NCBI GenBank assembly: GCA_002007465.1
Contig: LNAC01000108.1
Coordinates: forward strand, 2,332,390-2,396,389
DNA length: 64,000 bases
Direction: 5' to 3'
From: Ailurus styani
Lineage: Eukaryota; Chordata; Mammalia; Carnivora; Ailuridae
This document shows, one piece after another, positions 10,895 to 21,970 of the stretch; within the stretch, counting starts at the first letter, position 1; each line of letters begins with the position of its first letter. The translations under genes were made by a program, and so were the position numbers. The notes under the pieces are model-generated. The model did no database searches. It worked only from the letters and a program-made list of their open reading frames with translations, and was not told where the DNA came from.

Positions 10895-12080
10895 AGATGT
10901 ATCAGCTAGCTATGGCTTCATAACAAAGCACTATGAAACTCAGTGGAGGAAAGCAGTAAGTGTCTGCTACTGCTTAGGAGTCTGCAGATCATGGGGATGG
11001 CTCCACTGATGTGGACCAAGCTAGACAAATCTAGGCTGCGCTTGCTTGTGTGTCTGTGGTAGGCAGGGACTAGCTGTTCTCTGATTTAATAAGTGGCAGG
11101 CAGCCGACTGTGTCAACTGCAGCAATGGGGTGACTTGGCCACCCATCTTTCATCATGCAGTGAGCATGCTGGCCCTGTTCAAATGGCAGTAGCAGGATTC
11201 CAATGGAGAGAAAGTAAAAGCATGCAAGGAGTCTTGAAGTCCCAATGTCCCTTCTGCCAAATTCTACTGGCCAAAAACAGACCACCTCTTGAGGAGGGAT
11301 GCTGCAGTCATCTTAGGTAGATCATTAAAACTGAGAGGAATGAAAATTTATAGCCATTTGCCATCAACCTACTGCCGGAGATGTGTGGACAACACATATT
11401 TGAAGACCAAGAGAGGCTGGCGTTGACCATGGTCAGACACCGCCTCATGACGTAGGAGCAGTACCACCTACTGGTTGGGTCAGGAATGGATGAATGGTTA
11501 TCGGTCATGGTGACTTCTATAAACTGAACTTCCCCTCTAAGTGTGGTATCCAGCCCTAGTCTAACGGGCCCATCGCTGAGACAGAAAAGGACTCCAGATG
11601 CACTAGGCCTCACTGTAAGATGTACTCTGACCCTGAGGTTGGCCTGCAAAGAACCAACCACACTCCCTTGCTGGAACCAATGGCATAGGCTAGACAGTCC
11701 ACAGGCCAAATTTTGGTCTATGGCTGGGGATCCAAGTTCAGTTCTGGTCACTCAGAGCTCAAAGGTTCTGGCTTCCCAGCATGACCGATTAAGCGGTCAG
11801 ACCCAGAAGACCTGGAGTTTGGAGCACTGGCACAGGGACTATCTATGTCTGGAATAAGCTGGTTATGGGTCTGCCCCATCTGTGCCATCTCCAAGGGGAG
11901 ATGCCCATTCATAGTGCTTGCTGCCTTGGGGGCTGTGTTCTGGACCCACATCCTCCTTGGACACAACCGATCAGACGAAGGGGCAGACACTCGACAAACC
12001 ATCTATGACCTGGCTCATAAAGAAGAGTTGATCTAATCAGATTTCTTCTCTTGGGAATCTGAACTGAGAAACACAGAAAA
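10895..12080. other. Unresolved old repeat-like region
   Basis: The start ('gtatcagctagctatggcttcataacaaagcactatgaaactcagtgg', 10898 on) resembles a widespread old retroelement type whose copies contain 'gctgtaacaaa…cacaaacttagtgg'. The right part ('gatctaatcagatttcttct', about 12029) resembles LTR-like sequence. Family and strand are unclear. Frames of 104 and 147 codons inside have no recognised domain. Confidence 0.35.
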
Positions 12081-12381
12081 GATTTGCTGGTCAGTGGCAG
12101 GAGCCACAGATGAAAGATGAGGAGTGGTCAGGCCAGAGAGGGCATGACGGGCCATGGAGGCCGAGGGCTCCCGGGGAGCAGAAACTTTGGACTGCAGAGG
12201 GTAGAGGTGGAGGGAGGAGAACAAAGAGGACTCCTACATCACAGGGCTGAAGCCACAGTGCCTGAGACGGAGTGGGGGAAGGGGGGGCGGTGGGACAGGG
12301 ACCCAGATGGAAAGGGAGGCTGCTTCCAGAGGCCTCTGGATTCCCAAGGCTTGCCAGTTACAGTTCCAATCCACACGCATC

Positions 12382-12436
12382 CTGACTGTAAGTCTTTTAT
12401 TTTATTTGTTTTTTTTTTCTGACTGTAAGTCTTTTA
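12382..12436 (-). mobile_element. Poly(A)-only retro-insertion with 18-base duplication
   Basis: A perfect 18-base direct repeat, ctgactgtaagtctttta, lies at 12382-12399 and 12419-12436. It flanks 19 T-rich bases (12400-12418), which read as an A-rich tail on the minus strand. This is the footprint of target-primed reverse transcription in which almost nothing beyond the tail was copied. Confidence 0.75.
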
Positions 12437-12589
12437 AAGTGGCTTTTAGTCCTTGCAATGCACACCTGAGCACACACTCTACAGACACACACTCCTATGT
12501 CTCGGGGTCTCCTCATGTCCTTCTCAATGTGCTAGCAAAACCCCCTTTGGAAGAGCCTGATGTGCCTGTGGCAGAACCTGCAGGACCAA

Positions 12590-12920
12590 ACCATGGATCC
12601 CAACCGTTCTACACACAGCAGCCAGAGAATATTTTTAAAATTCTAACCTGATCAGGCCATAGTCCTGTTTAAAACCCTCATCCACTTCCCATTGCTCTTA
12701 AGATAAACCCCAAATCCTCCCAAGGCCTACAGAGCTCGGTGTGGGGTTGGCCCCTGCCCAGCCCTCCAGCCTACCTCCCACCACAATGCCTGTCCCCCGC
12801 AAGGTGGCTCTGTCCCAGGTGCCCGGCTTCCCCAGCACAAAGGTGCCACGCTTCTCCTCACACGGGGTCTTTGCCCCTGCTGCTCCCTCTGCCTGGCACT
12901 CTCCCTCCTCTTGGGGTGCC
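12590..12920 (+). mobile_element. L2 relic, sense
   Basis: Colinear with L2: 'gcagccagagaatatttttaaa', 'tgtttaaaaccctcatccacttcccattgctcttaagataaa', 'aaggcctacagagctc', 'ccctgctgctccctctgcctggcac'. Frames of 82-144 codons across 12739-13175 arise from this relic. Confidence 0.85.
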
Positions 12921-13364
12921 ATCTGCCCCCCGACTACTGGGATCAGCTTGTGTGCTTTGGACACTGGACATGCCCGAGGACATCTGAACCCTTCCATGCA
13001 GACCCCGCAACCAACCTCCTGCAGTTGGCAGGTGCTGATAACAGGCCAAGGGGGCTCAGGCCCCCCCTACCTGGAGTTGGCACCACCCACCCCGAGTCCC
13101 AGAAGGTCTGGCTTCTCTCGGTGGGACTGGCTTTCCCATCTCAGGGAAAAGGGGGCAGGACACAGCAACAGATAAAAGAAGGCCCAGTTTAGGGTCCACA
13201 ACAGCAAGAAATCATATGAAGGACGGTCCTGCTCTTTTATTTATGGAGGAGGAAACTAAAGCTCCTACCATCCATCTAGGCTTCCTCCCCGTTCCTGTCT
13301 CATTGGCTTGGCCGGATGATCAATGAGCTATAGCCAAAGGAAATAATGACCACAGGTGCAGGGG
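12921..13364. other. Unclassified DNA
   Basis: No recognised family. A short 'tttatttatggaggaggaaactaaagct' stretch at about 13237 may be a MIR scrap. Confidence 0.4.
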
Positions 13365-13565
13365 ACTCGGTGTTGACCATATACTAAGCACTGAGCTAAG
13401 TGTCTGACATGGATGATTTTATTTCATTCTTACAACACCACACTAGCTGGATGAAGAAACTAGGGCTCAGGGAGGTTTGAAGTGCTCCCCACTCGCTAAG
13501 TGGTGATGGGATTTAAACTCAGGTAGTCTTGCTGGAGAGCACATGCCTGCTCCACTATCCTGGGC
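13365..13565 (-). mobile_element. MIR SINE, antisense
   Basis: 'ccatatactaagcactgagctaagtg', 'tttatttcattcttacaaca', 'gatgaagaaactagggctcagggaggtttga' and 'gggatttaaactcaggtag' occur in the antisense MIR order. Confidence 0.88.
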
Positions 13566-13819
13566 TGCCTCAATCAACTCAGGCCAAGTTGGGACTTCTC
13601 GATGGAAGCAAGCGGCTGGAGGGTGCCTGAAGAGGGGGGGGCCAGCTGGTGCTCCCCTGCTCTGAACTGGGTCTGGGGCGGGGAGGGGGCATGGCTCCCC
13701 CATCAGCATGCCCCCTTAGCTGGTTACCTAGTGACCAGAGCGGTGGGGTGGTGAAGCAGCCAGCCAGGTCAGGGTGATCGAAGGGAAGGTAAAGTGAACC
13801 CCCATGGGAGCCCCCTTTA

Positions 13820-13990
13820 AACGACGCTTTTGAGACTGCTCACAGCCATAGTGAGGTGGAGATCACTGCTCCCATTTCACAGCTGAGAAAACTGAGTCAC
13901 TGAGAGAATCTGCCTAACAGCACCCAGCTTGTAAGTGGCCACGCTAGAGAGTGCAGCCAGGCTCATCTGATTGGAGCCTGCTCACCATCT
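13820..13990 (-). mobile_element. MIR SINE, antisense
   Basis: 'cccatttcacagctgagaaaactgagtcactgagagaa' and 'cacccagcttgtaagtggcca', the antisense MIR core. Confidence 0.8.
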
Positions 13991-14109
13991 GCTCCATTCT
14001 ACCTCCCAGAAGCCAGCCTGGTCTTTCCTCCTGGAGGTAATGGGGGGTGAGGGGCAAGTCAGCCCTGACTTGATGACTCTTGTTTATTCTTTCTAGGCAG
14101 GCATACAGG

Positions 14110-14240
14110 CTGCCTAGGGCACTCACGCAGTGAACGTTTCTGAGCACCTACTCTGTACCAGGCGCTGTTCTAGGCAGTGAAGACGAGACATTGAACAAAG
14201 TCCCTCCTGGAGCCTAGAGTCCTGCCGAGAGGTCAGATAA
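14110..14240 (-). mobile_element. L2 3'-end relic, antisense
   Basis: 'gagcacctactctgtaccaggcgctgttctaggcagtga…acaaagtccctcctggagcctagagtcc' is antisense L2. Confidence 0.8.
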
Positions 14241-14879
14241 TAAGCCCCTAAGTGCAGAATGGAATGTCAAGTAGCCAATGACACCAAGCCCAGCTGCAAG
14301 GGAACAGCATGTCTGTGTCCCCCTTGGGGTATGACTGCAAACAAGCAGGGGGGCAGGTGCTGGAGGAGGTACTGCGGTGGCCAGGAAGGAGTTCTCTCCA
14401 CCTGCCCAGGCTCCCTGACCTACTCTTCTGTCCTCGCGCTGTCCCCAGCTTGTGGATCCCACTCTTGCTGGCACCACCCCAGTCAGCTCAGCTTCAGATG
14501 CCCTGGAAGGCATGTTTCCTACAGACCCCGAGGCCAGCATCCGGAGCTGTCCAGCGGAACTGGGCGGGGCAGGTGGAGTGGGCAGGTCCTGCCGGTGAGA
14601 GGCAGCGCCCCAGGGGAGGACTCCCGCAGTTGGTTCCCAGGCCGGCCGGCCAGAGGCCCGTGCGGCATGCTGTCCCCAGGACCAGGGTCTCGAGTGTAAC
14701 CACTGCTCCTACAGCTTCCAAAGGAGGCGGGCTAGCTCAGCCGGCCACCCAGGGAGGATGAGTGGGGAGGACATGGAGTCCTTGAGAAAGGCCACTTGGC
14801 GCACAGCTGGCCCCTGAAGGCCTCTGGTCCTCCTCCCTCCCTGTGTGGACCTCAGACCAGCCCAGCACCAGCCTAAGGG
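14241..14879. other. GC-rich unclassified DNA
   Basis: Scattered CpGs, densest around 14520-14670. Overlapping plus frames of 146 and 150 codons (14259-14761) have no recognisable domain and compete with minus-strand frames, so no gene is called. Confidence 0.4.
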
Positions 14880-14985
14880 TTTGTTGGAAATGCCGGGTCC
14901 CAGGCTCTACCCCAAGGCCACAGAATCAGATGTGCACAAGAACAGTCCACATGTGAAGTTGGAGAAGAACGCCTGAGGTCATTTT
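14880..14985 (+). mobile_element. MER20 (hAT-Charlie) fragment
   Basis: 'tttgttggaaatgccgggtcccaggctctaccccaaggccacagaatcag', then after a deletion a 'tgtgaagttggagaagaac' end. This follows MER20 with the middle missing. Confidence 0.65.
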
Positions 14986-14989
14986 CTGG

Positions 14990-15410
14990 TCATTTTCCAA
15001 AGAAGAGGGTCTTCAGGGAGCAGTGCCCTGTTCCTAGGCCCATGCGAGTCTCCAGACGGAAAATGGAAGGGGCGGCCCTAGGACCGAGGGTCTCGAAGCA
15101 GTAAGGAAACTAAGGGGAAAGGAGAGAAGAGGTGGAGAAGGGGTCAGGCACAGAGCCCAGAGGAGAAGGAGACCGGGAGGAGGGAGCCAGGAGGCAAGCA
15201 GGGAGTGGGGGAGAAGGGGAACGAGGGAGAAGGATAGGAGTGGCTGCCAGCCGAGCGGAAGGACGCTGGCCTCCAAGTAGGGCAAGGAGCCCCGCGGCGG
15301 CTCTGAGGGCTGCTGACAACTCCCCAGAGTCCCATCCTCTCCACGGACAATTAAAACCCGGCTGTCTCGGAGGGAGCCCTGGCGGCCCTGGGCCCACCTG
15401 CTGCTGCAGT
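14990..15410. other. Unclassified purine-rich DNA
   Basis: G/A-rich from 15105 to 15245. The long minus-strand frames of 190 and 205 codons that cross 15034-15682 read this purine tract and the adjoining CA repeat, giving low-complexity peptides. Confidence 0.5.
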
Positions 15411-15820
15411 GCATGGCTCTGGCTCCAGCCCTCCCCTGATCCTGCTCCATCCTGCTCTCGCACACACAGCCGCACAGCCACTCCTCCCAGCAACCCTTCC
15501 ACTGCACAGCAGTGCGCACTCTGAACATGCATACCCGAGGAGCAGGCACACTCTCCCACACACACACACTGACGGCTACCTGCAGAATGGCTGCCTCCTC
15601 TGGCCTGATGTATACACACGCACACACACAAGCACACACACACACATACACACCCTGGCCCTATCATACCTACACTGTCCAATACACACGAGAGTTCCTA
15701 CGAATACACACAGCTGGGGTGTATGGAGCCACAAGGCCACACCTGCTCGATCACATGTACTGTCTCACGTGCGTGCTCCTGCTCTCACCCACACGTACAC
15801 ATGGCACACGCACCCAGCCC
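15411..15820. repeat. Imperfect CA-rich repeat tract
   Basis: Interrupted (CA)n runs, best at 15555-15567 and 15615-15655, within a broader C/A-biased region with cacacg and acaca units. Frames here encode His/Thr repeats and are not genes. Confidence 0.85.
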
Positions 15821-15869
15821 TTCCAGCACCTAGGATGGGGAAGACAGGAATCCCAGGGAACCCTGAGAG

Positions 15870-16085
15870 CTTCCTGTAGGCCAGGCCCCATCCTAAGTGC
15901 TTTCCGTGGCTTTACTACTCACTGTGACTCTAGGAGGCAGGAGCCATCATCATTCCCATTTCACAGATATGGAGGCACAGAGAGGCCAAGGCATTACTCC
16001 CATCACACAGCTGATACCCCGCCGAGCTGAGCCGAAAACCCAAGCCCTTGACCAGGACTCTATCCGGCTCCAACCCACGATGCTT
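15870..16085 (-). mobile_element. MIR SINE, antisense
   Basis: 'ggccaggccccatcctaagtgctttccgtgg', 'cattcccatttcacagatatggaggcacagagaggccaag', 'cacacagctgata': full antisense MIR. Confidence 0.88.
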
Positions 16086-16229
16086 ACGGCAAGAAACCTT
16101 CAGAACTGAGGCACTCCTTGACCCCCCGTTTAAATTAGATTGTTCTAACATATGGTCTTGGGGCGCTTTGGGCTTTTCCTCGAAGTCAATGATCACAGTT
16201 AATGATATATTTATGGGATTGTTTAACTT

Positions 16230-16300
16230 TCACGTGTTCGTTCTACAAATGCTGACGGAGCCCCTGCCAGGCCCTGTTCTGGGGGGTCTCTGTCTCTCCC
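16230..16300 (-). mobile_element. L2 3'-tip relic, antisense
   Basis: 'ttcgttctacaaatgctgacggagcccctgccaggccctgttctggg' resembles the antisense L2 tip. Confidence 0.55.
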
Positions 16301-16424
16301 AGCTCTGCCCCCTCCCCCCACGCACGGGGATGCGGATTCCATCCAGACCGCCCTGCAGGTGCCTCTGACCCAGAGCAGATGCTCTGCAGGAACCGGGAGG
16401 GAGCGGATGAGGAAGACAGACACC

Positions 16425-16625
16425 ACCACAACCACACACACTTGCGGCTGCACACGCAGGCTCGCGGGTGAACAGCTGGAGTCCCAGGCCTCACACACTG
16501 ACCACGTCACACTCAGCCTCAGCACCCACACGCCATCACTCCTCTCGCATCCCCACAGGTGCCCTGTCACACGCACGGACACACCCATCACACTCACACC
16601 CACCCACCCGCACACTGGTGGGGAC
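16425..16625. repeat. Degenerate CA-rich tract
   Basis: Repeated cacac, caccac and cacgca units from 16425 to 16618 with no perfect long array, similar in character to 15411-15820. Confidence 0.7.
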
Positions 16626-16629
16626 AGGG

Positions 16630-17800
16630 GGTGACTCACCAGCTGACAGAGAGGAAAGTCATAGCTCAGGGCACCTGGCCCCCGGAGTGACCCACTCGGG
16701 CAGCCAGAGTCCTGCCCCCAGCTTCCCGGTCTGCCCAAACTCCAGGACACAGGGGCTCTGGGGATCATGAAGATGGGCCCGTGTGGGTAATGAGGGGCCC
16801 TGCGGGTGGGAAGGGTGGGTGGGCGGTGGGAAGTACGGGGGCGGGGGTGGCAGCCAGGAGGGAAGACGGAAGGCGGTGGGTGGCTGCCGGGGTCTGCCCC
16901 GGGGTAAGCCAAACCCCTCCTTCCCACGGCACCCCCTCTTCGGCCTGGCTAAAGGGGCAGCGCCTCCACGCCAGAATCATGGGGCCATGTGTGCAGCTAG
17001 GGCGTGGGGCCCAGGCCAGGAGGACTGCAGTGAACACGGGGAGCAGGCCAAGGATGAATCAGGGCACTCCACGCCTCAGGGACATCTCGGGCAGAGCCTG
17101 GCACATACGGAAGGGGCAGAGAACGGGGTGGCGGGACAGCTGGACAGGAGGCTGGGACCTGGCTTAAAGCTGGGCAGGGACGAGTGCCGCGATCACAGGC
17201 TCCATGGAGCCGGGGCAGAAAGAACATGCTGGGCCCTGATATTCAGAGCACCCCCTCTCCACAAACAAGGTCACCCCGAGTGGACATTCAGCATCCACGG
17301 GGGCAGGAGCACCTTCAGAGTCTGGAAACCACGCGGATGGCCAGAGGGGCCAAAGACTGGACTCGACAAGGACAGGATGGGGGAGAGGAACAGAGGGCCA
17401 GAGGACAGCGAGCGGGGCCTCTTCTTCAGAACTCCGGGGAGAGAATGGGGGGACTGGGGTGCTACTCGTGCCCTACTTCCTCCCCTCCGTCCCCAGTAAA
17501 GCTGCTCGAAGTGCGGAAAGCCTGGCGTGCCCCAGCAGCTGAGGATCCCACCAGCCCCAAGCCCCTCGTGTCCGCCTGCCTCCCGGGGGCTGCCATCCTT
17601 CTGGGGCCGGGGCCTGAGGGCGGTCTTCGTGGAAAGCGCTTTGATGTGGGCGCGGAGGCAGCGGGGGCGGTGTGGTGAATTTCAGACTCGCGTGCACGGC
17701 GCCGTGCCCAGAAAGGCACATGCAGGCTGGACACGCACACGGGCGCGCACATGGGCACACGCGCCTGGTGTCTTCTCTGGCCTCTTTCGTCACTGCTGGC
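16630..17800. other. GC-rich, moderately CpG-rich DNA
   Basis: CpGs occur throughout, denser at 17560-17770. The longest plus-strand frame (238 codons, 16783-17499) encodes a Gly/Arg/Trp-rich sequence without a domain and overlaps other open frames (128 and 234 codons). It fits chance openness of GC-rich DNA. A short-lived CpG island or decayed promoter cannot be excluded. Confidence 0.4.
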
Positions 17801-18430
17801 GAGAGGTGTAGGTTTTGCTCACCCCCGTCCCCAAGGTGGCAGGGATGGGTCTCAGGTATGGCAGCGGGAGGATCTTTCCTGCTGGGCCACCTTCCTCCCA
17901 CATGACGCAACCATCAAATAGCAAAAGGTGGCTTTTCAGAGGCTGTGCCCTAAGTCCCCAGCTACTGTCATTAAACCTCAAACGCACTCTTGCCTCCTGC
18001 CCTCTGGGCCATTGCTGGGCCACCCACATCCCGCCCCCCTGGCCTCCTGCCACAGCGCTGGAGCTGTGTGTGGGCTCCTTCTCCACCTGTGGAGCATGTC
18101 ACACTTGGGGCTCTTCTCTGTCTGGTGTCCCCCCAAGTAGGACCTTAGTAAAGGGAGCTGGCATCCCCCTCCCGGCTGAGTTTCCTCCCAGCTCCTCCCT
18201 GTGGTGTCTTTGCAAAGTGGCGGGGGCAGGGATGGTGGAGAAACAGGCAGACTTCGGGAGAAGGTGGAGGAGGGTCTCCCTGAACCACAGCTCCTCCAGC
18301 CTAGAGGAGCCCACATGCTACTCCCAAGGACCCAGACTCACTACTGCCTCCTCTCTGAGTTTCCAGGGAAAACTCTGAGGAGTCTACTGCTCAAAGAATA
18401 CAGTCATTGGAGAAAGTTGTTATTTCTTGG
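17801..18430. other. Unclassified DNA
   Basis: A 187-codon plus frame (17815-18378) has no recognisable domain and is matched by minus-strand frames. No repeat family recognised. Confidence 0.4.
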
Positions 18431-18547
18431 TTCTGAAGTTCAACTTGAACACTGAATGCTACAATTTCTCCATATCCACCCCAAATCTGCCCACCTTTCC
18501 ATCCACTCACTCACCTGCAAGCCCATCCCTCCCATTGTCCCTCCGTC

Positions 18548-18662
18548 AGTCCATCCATTCATCCATTCATCTCTCAGTCCGCCTGTCCATCCATCCATCC
18601 ATCCATCTAACCATCCCTCCACCATCCATCCATCCACCCACCCATCCACATCCATCCATTAA
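18548..18662. repeat. (ATCC)n tetranucleotide repeat
   Basis: Alternating perfect and imperfect atcc/attc units (for example ccatccatccatccatccat near 18588), interrupted by cttcagt-like and caccc variants. It abuts the following L2. Confidence 0.93.
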
Positions 18663-18985
18663 TTCAGATCATATTTCCCGAGCTATGGCTGTGCCAGACC
18701 CTGGGCTCTGTGGACAAAAAGGATGACTCAAAAGTCCCTGCCCTCAAGGAGCTACAGCCTGGCCAGGGACCAGATGCGGAGACAGAAAAATGGCAAGACA
18801 GCGTGATAAGTACAATTAGCGAGCCCTGAACAAAGAGCTGTGGAAACACAGCGGCCGCAGCCTGGAGGAGCTGAGGAAGGCTTGGCAGAGGAGGTGACAC
18901 TTCAGCTGAGTCCTGAAGAATGAGTGGCAGTATTCTCACAGGAGATGTGGGGGAGAGCTCATTCCGACATCCCTCACAGGTACCT
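18663..18985 (-). mobile_element. L2 relic, antisense
   Basis: 'gtccctgccctcaaggagct' at about 18735, 'gaggaggtgacacttcagctgagtcctgaagaatgagt' and 'gagctcattcc' follow the antisense L2 order for about 300 bases. Confidence 0.88.
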
Positions 18986-19302
18986 TCTGACAGTTTCAGC
19001 TCCACAACTAATAACTCTGGGGTTCAAACTAATCCTCCCAGCCATTGAGCTCGGACCTGATGCACTCATTTTAGACCTTGAACTAGGAATTGGAGCCTCA
19101 CAGAACATCGTCACTCACCCTTCCGAAGGACATAATCTTCCTCTGAAAATTCCAGCACCTTCATTTAGGGAGCTGTGCCAGCTGAGCCTGGGCTAGCTGA
19201 GCACTCCCTCCCTCTCACAGAAACCCTGATCAAGGCCGAACTGTCAGGAGCAGAGCCCAAAGCAACGGGCACGCCACGTCCCAAGTCCAAGTCAAGTCAA
19301 AA
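18986..19302. other. Unclassified DNA
   Basis: No recognised family. It precedes the tandem duplication at 19303. Confidence 0.4.
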
Positions 19303-19406
19303 GGTTGGGGAAGCAGAGTTCAATGGTCACTGCCCCAAATCTATAAAGTGGGNGCAGGTTGGGGAAGCAGAGTTCAGTGGTCACTGCCCCAAATCTATAA
19401 AGTGGG
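19303..19406. repeat. 50-base near-perfect tandem duplication containing an N
   Basis: Copies at 19303-19352 and 19357-19406 differ at one base (caatgg versus cagtgg). The ambiguous base N is at 19353, exactly at the junction. It is either an assembly join of overlapping contig ends or an unresolved tandem duplication. Confidence 0.95.
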
Positions 19407-20339
19407 CAGCGGTAGGCCTCGACTGCATATGTGCCTAGTGAAGCTTGTAAAATATGTCCCTGAGACGTGGATCTGAGTTCGAGTAGTTTCTTTGGGGGGT
19501 GAGGCCAGGAAACACTAATGAGGGGCAGTGAGAGAAGGAAGCCAAAAAAGGGGGTGTTGATGAGTAGACTATGGCGAAGGGCAGTTTGGGCTCAATCTCA
19601 CCAGGTCGTGCTGGGAGACAGAACATGCTATGCCCCACCAGAGGAGCAAAGAAGCCAGGGTACTTATTTTCCGATTCCTATCCACTGCTGGCTGAGGGCT
19701 GCTCCCGAGCCCCAGCACCCTGGAACCGTGGCTTAGGGGAGGAGTCTCGGGTGCGTGCAGCCAAACCCTGCCAGCGTCCCTGAACGGCGAGTGCATGGGC
19801 TGCAATGGCCGTGCTAGGAGCCCCTCTGCTCACGGTCAGGAGAGACGGGCTATCTTCCAGCATGAGAGCAGTCTTAAGTTCCAGACACTCAGACGAAATC
19901 TGAGGAATTGGAAGGTTCAGCTCTGAACAGCGATCAGTGACAGCTCAAGCCCGTCGATGACGTCGAGGTGACCAGGGCCTGCCCTCCTGGAACTCAGGCA
20001 GGTACAAAAGGCATCGGGACAGCGGTGCCTAAGAGCAACTGAAAACCCAAGCCTGCGTGCCTCCTCCCAGAGCCCAGTCCTCCCGCCTGCGTCCCCCACC
20101 CCCGCATCACCGCGGAGCCCACGGACAGATGCGGCAGAGCGATGCTGTGATTGGCAAAGCCGCTGTCCCCCCACCCCCCCGCGGGGCAGCAGGAAGCAGT
20201 CGGGCTGGTTTGGTGGCGAGAGGCACCCCAAAGCTTTGCGGAGCACCCAAGCCCGCCCAGAAACCCTGATGGCAGAGCGAGAAGCAGATGGGCAAAGATC
20301 AGAGAGCCCCTTCCGTGAGACGACTAGCAATGTGCCCAG
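19407..20339. other. Unclassified, partly GC-rich DNA
   Basis: CpG-bearing from 20040 to 20240, with a C-run around 20168-20182. The 137-codon minus frame at 19917-20330 has no recognised domain. Confidence 0.4.
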
Positions 20340-20720
20340 ATCTCGCGTAGGTTAAGTGAGGAGGAACTTCACTCCTGAGTGTTGCAAAATGAAACTCCAC
20401 AAAGTGCAGAGTCACAGAAAACGCCAAGATTCTTCACACATAGAATAATGAGGCAATAAAACTCAACTATAAAGTTAAATAATTTACCATAAATATCTAA
20501 AGCTCTCAAATTATTCTCTACATTAACTGCCTATGTTTAAAATGATCTTTGCATTCACTATGTCACAGATGGCAAAAGCAGACAAGAGAGTCCTTGACAA
20601 CTCTAACTGCAATTAGCCCATCCCAGCTGCGGTGATTTAAAGGCCTTTTCAGTTAAGCTGAATGAAACACCCGCGCTTTATAAATAAAGGCTTTACCAGG
20701 ACTGACAATGAAGTATTTGA
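20340..20720. promoter_or_regulatory. AT-rich enhancer-like block
   Basis: Repeat-free AT-rich island within GC-rich surroundings, with aagttaaataattta, aactgcaattagccc, gtgatttaaagg and 'ctttataaataaagg' elements. Possible conserved non-coding element. Conservation was not checkable. Confidence 0.35.
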
Positions 20721-21057
20721 AACGTACAGGCCCCCGCTGGTGGAGAGGGGGTGGCGGGGAGCGTACTGTCACTACATCCTAAAACCGAAGCCCCACGCAC
20801 CCCTCAACCTGCCTCCCCCTCCGGAGCCTCAACTCCCGTGATGCTCAGACCCACTCCCCCCGCCTCCCTAGGGCAGCGCCCGTCCCTTCAACGCCCGCCC
20901 CCCGCAGACACATCCCCCACGCCCCCTGCACCTTCCTACATGCTCCGTCCATGCTCCTGCAGCCGAGCGCGCACACAGCTTCTCCCTTCATGCAGAGCCA
21001 TACAGGTGTCTCCACCCCTGCACTCACAAGCACATCCTCCATCCCTTCTCCCCTTTG
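20721..21057. other. C-rich unclassified DNA
   Basis: Strong C bias and scattered CpGs. The 185-codon plus frame 20751-21308 has a Pro/Ser/Thr-rich composition and crosses the CA repeat, so it is not called. Confidence 0.4.
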
Positions 21058-21104
21058 TGTACACGTGCATGCACGCGCACACATGCACACACACACACAC
21101 ACAG
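21058..21104. repeat. (CA)n microsatellite
   Basis: 'gtacacgtgcatgcacgcgc' leads into acacatgcacac and about nine perfect CA units ending near 21102. Confidence 0.9.
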
Positions 21105-21699
21105 CTAAGGATGCTGTGCATCTCCAAGAAAGGCACCAATGAGGTGCCCAATGAGGCCCACTGTCTCAGTGGGAGACCCAGGGGTCAGTGTTGGTGGCCC
21201 AGGAGCCCGCACCCACTGCTCTACCGGCAGACGGGGGACCAGTGCTCCCCGAGCCGGGGAGGAGCTGCCCTTCAACAACACCAGAGCACCTTGGAGATGG
21301 GGAGGTAGGAGGCGGCTTCAGCAGTGTGCAAAGGAGGTCAAGGTTACCCTCTGATTGCCGACGAGCGCTCCTCCCAGGGGCCTGGCTGGTTAATTGCTTG
21401 GAGTCTGGTGCGGCAGAGGGAGCTGTCAGCAAAACGGCCCCTCCAAATCACATGCTCCGATCTCTGGGATCGTCCTGGGGAGCCCAAGCCTGGGCCGCCG
21501 CCGCTTTCCAGTCCAGCCTCACCCACCTTGCCGTGGACACCGGCCAGCTCCCCACCTGGCCCAGAAAAGCTTGGCTGCCCTCACGCTGACCCACTGTGGG
21601 GCCCATAGAGTCCTCTTCCTGCATGTCCTGCTGGGACCACAACGTGTCCCGACCACAGCGTTGGCCTGAGGTCATCCTAAATCACAGCCTCTCCCACAT
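21105..21699. other. Unclassified DNA
   Basis: GC-moderate. Several overlapping frames of 70-133 codons on both strands lack domains. Confidence 0.4.
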
Positions 21700-21970
21700 G
21701 GCACTCGCAGCACAATGACAATGGCAACCCCCCAACCCCGACCTCATCCCAGGCACCACGCTAAGCCTCGTCCTGACACCACGCCACCCTGAGCCTCGCT
21801 GAAGTTCCATGAAGCAGATACTTACTCTTATCTGGAATTCTCAGAGGGGGGAACAGACATCCAGGTAGACTCTATAACTTGTCTAAGGTCTTAGACCAAG
21901 TAACAGGAAATAAGGGTCTGACCCCAACAGCCCAGCTTCAGAGCACATGCCCTGGGGAACCAGCACAGTT
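21700..21970 (-). mobile_element. MIR SINE, antisense, diverged
   Basis: 'cccaggcaccacgctaagcc', 'ttccatgaagcagatactta', 'ctataacttgtctaaggtctta' and 'taacaggaaataagggtctga' in the antisense MIR order with a degraded centre. Confidence 0.65.

Noticed and set aside
15034..15682. Minus-strand frames of 190 and 205 codons with Cys-Val repeats
   Set aside because: The Cys-Val repeats are the translation of a TG/CA microsatellite.
16223..16927. Minus-strand open frame of 234 codons
   Set aside because: Reads the complement of the degenerate CA-rich tract, giving low-complexity Val/Cys/Trp-rich sequence.
16783..17499. Plus-strand open frame of 238 codons
   Set aside because: Lies in GC-rich DNA, has Gly/Arg/Trp-biased composition with no domain, and overlaps other long frames on both strands. 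No promoter or splice logic.
16630..17800. Possible CpG island with an internal promoter
   Set aside because: CpG density is moderate and patchy, lower than at 63661-64000, with no accompanying exon or motif support.
18548..18662. CRISPR-like regular repeats
   Set aside because: Simple tetranucleotide (ATCC) array without spacers, in mammalian DNA.
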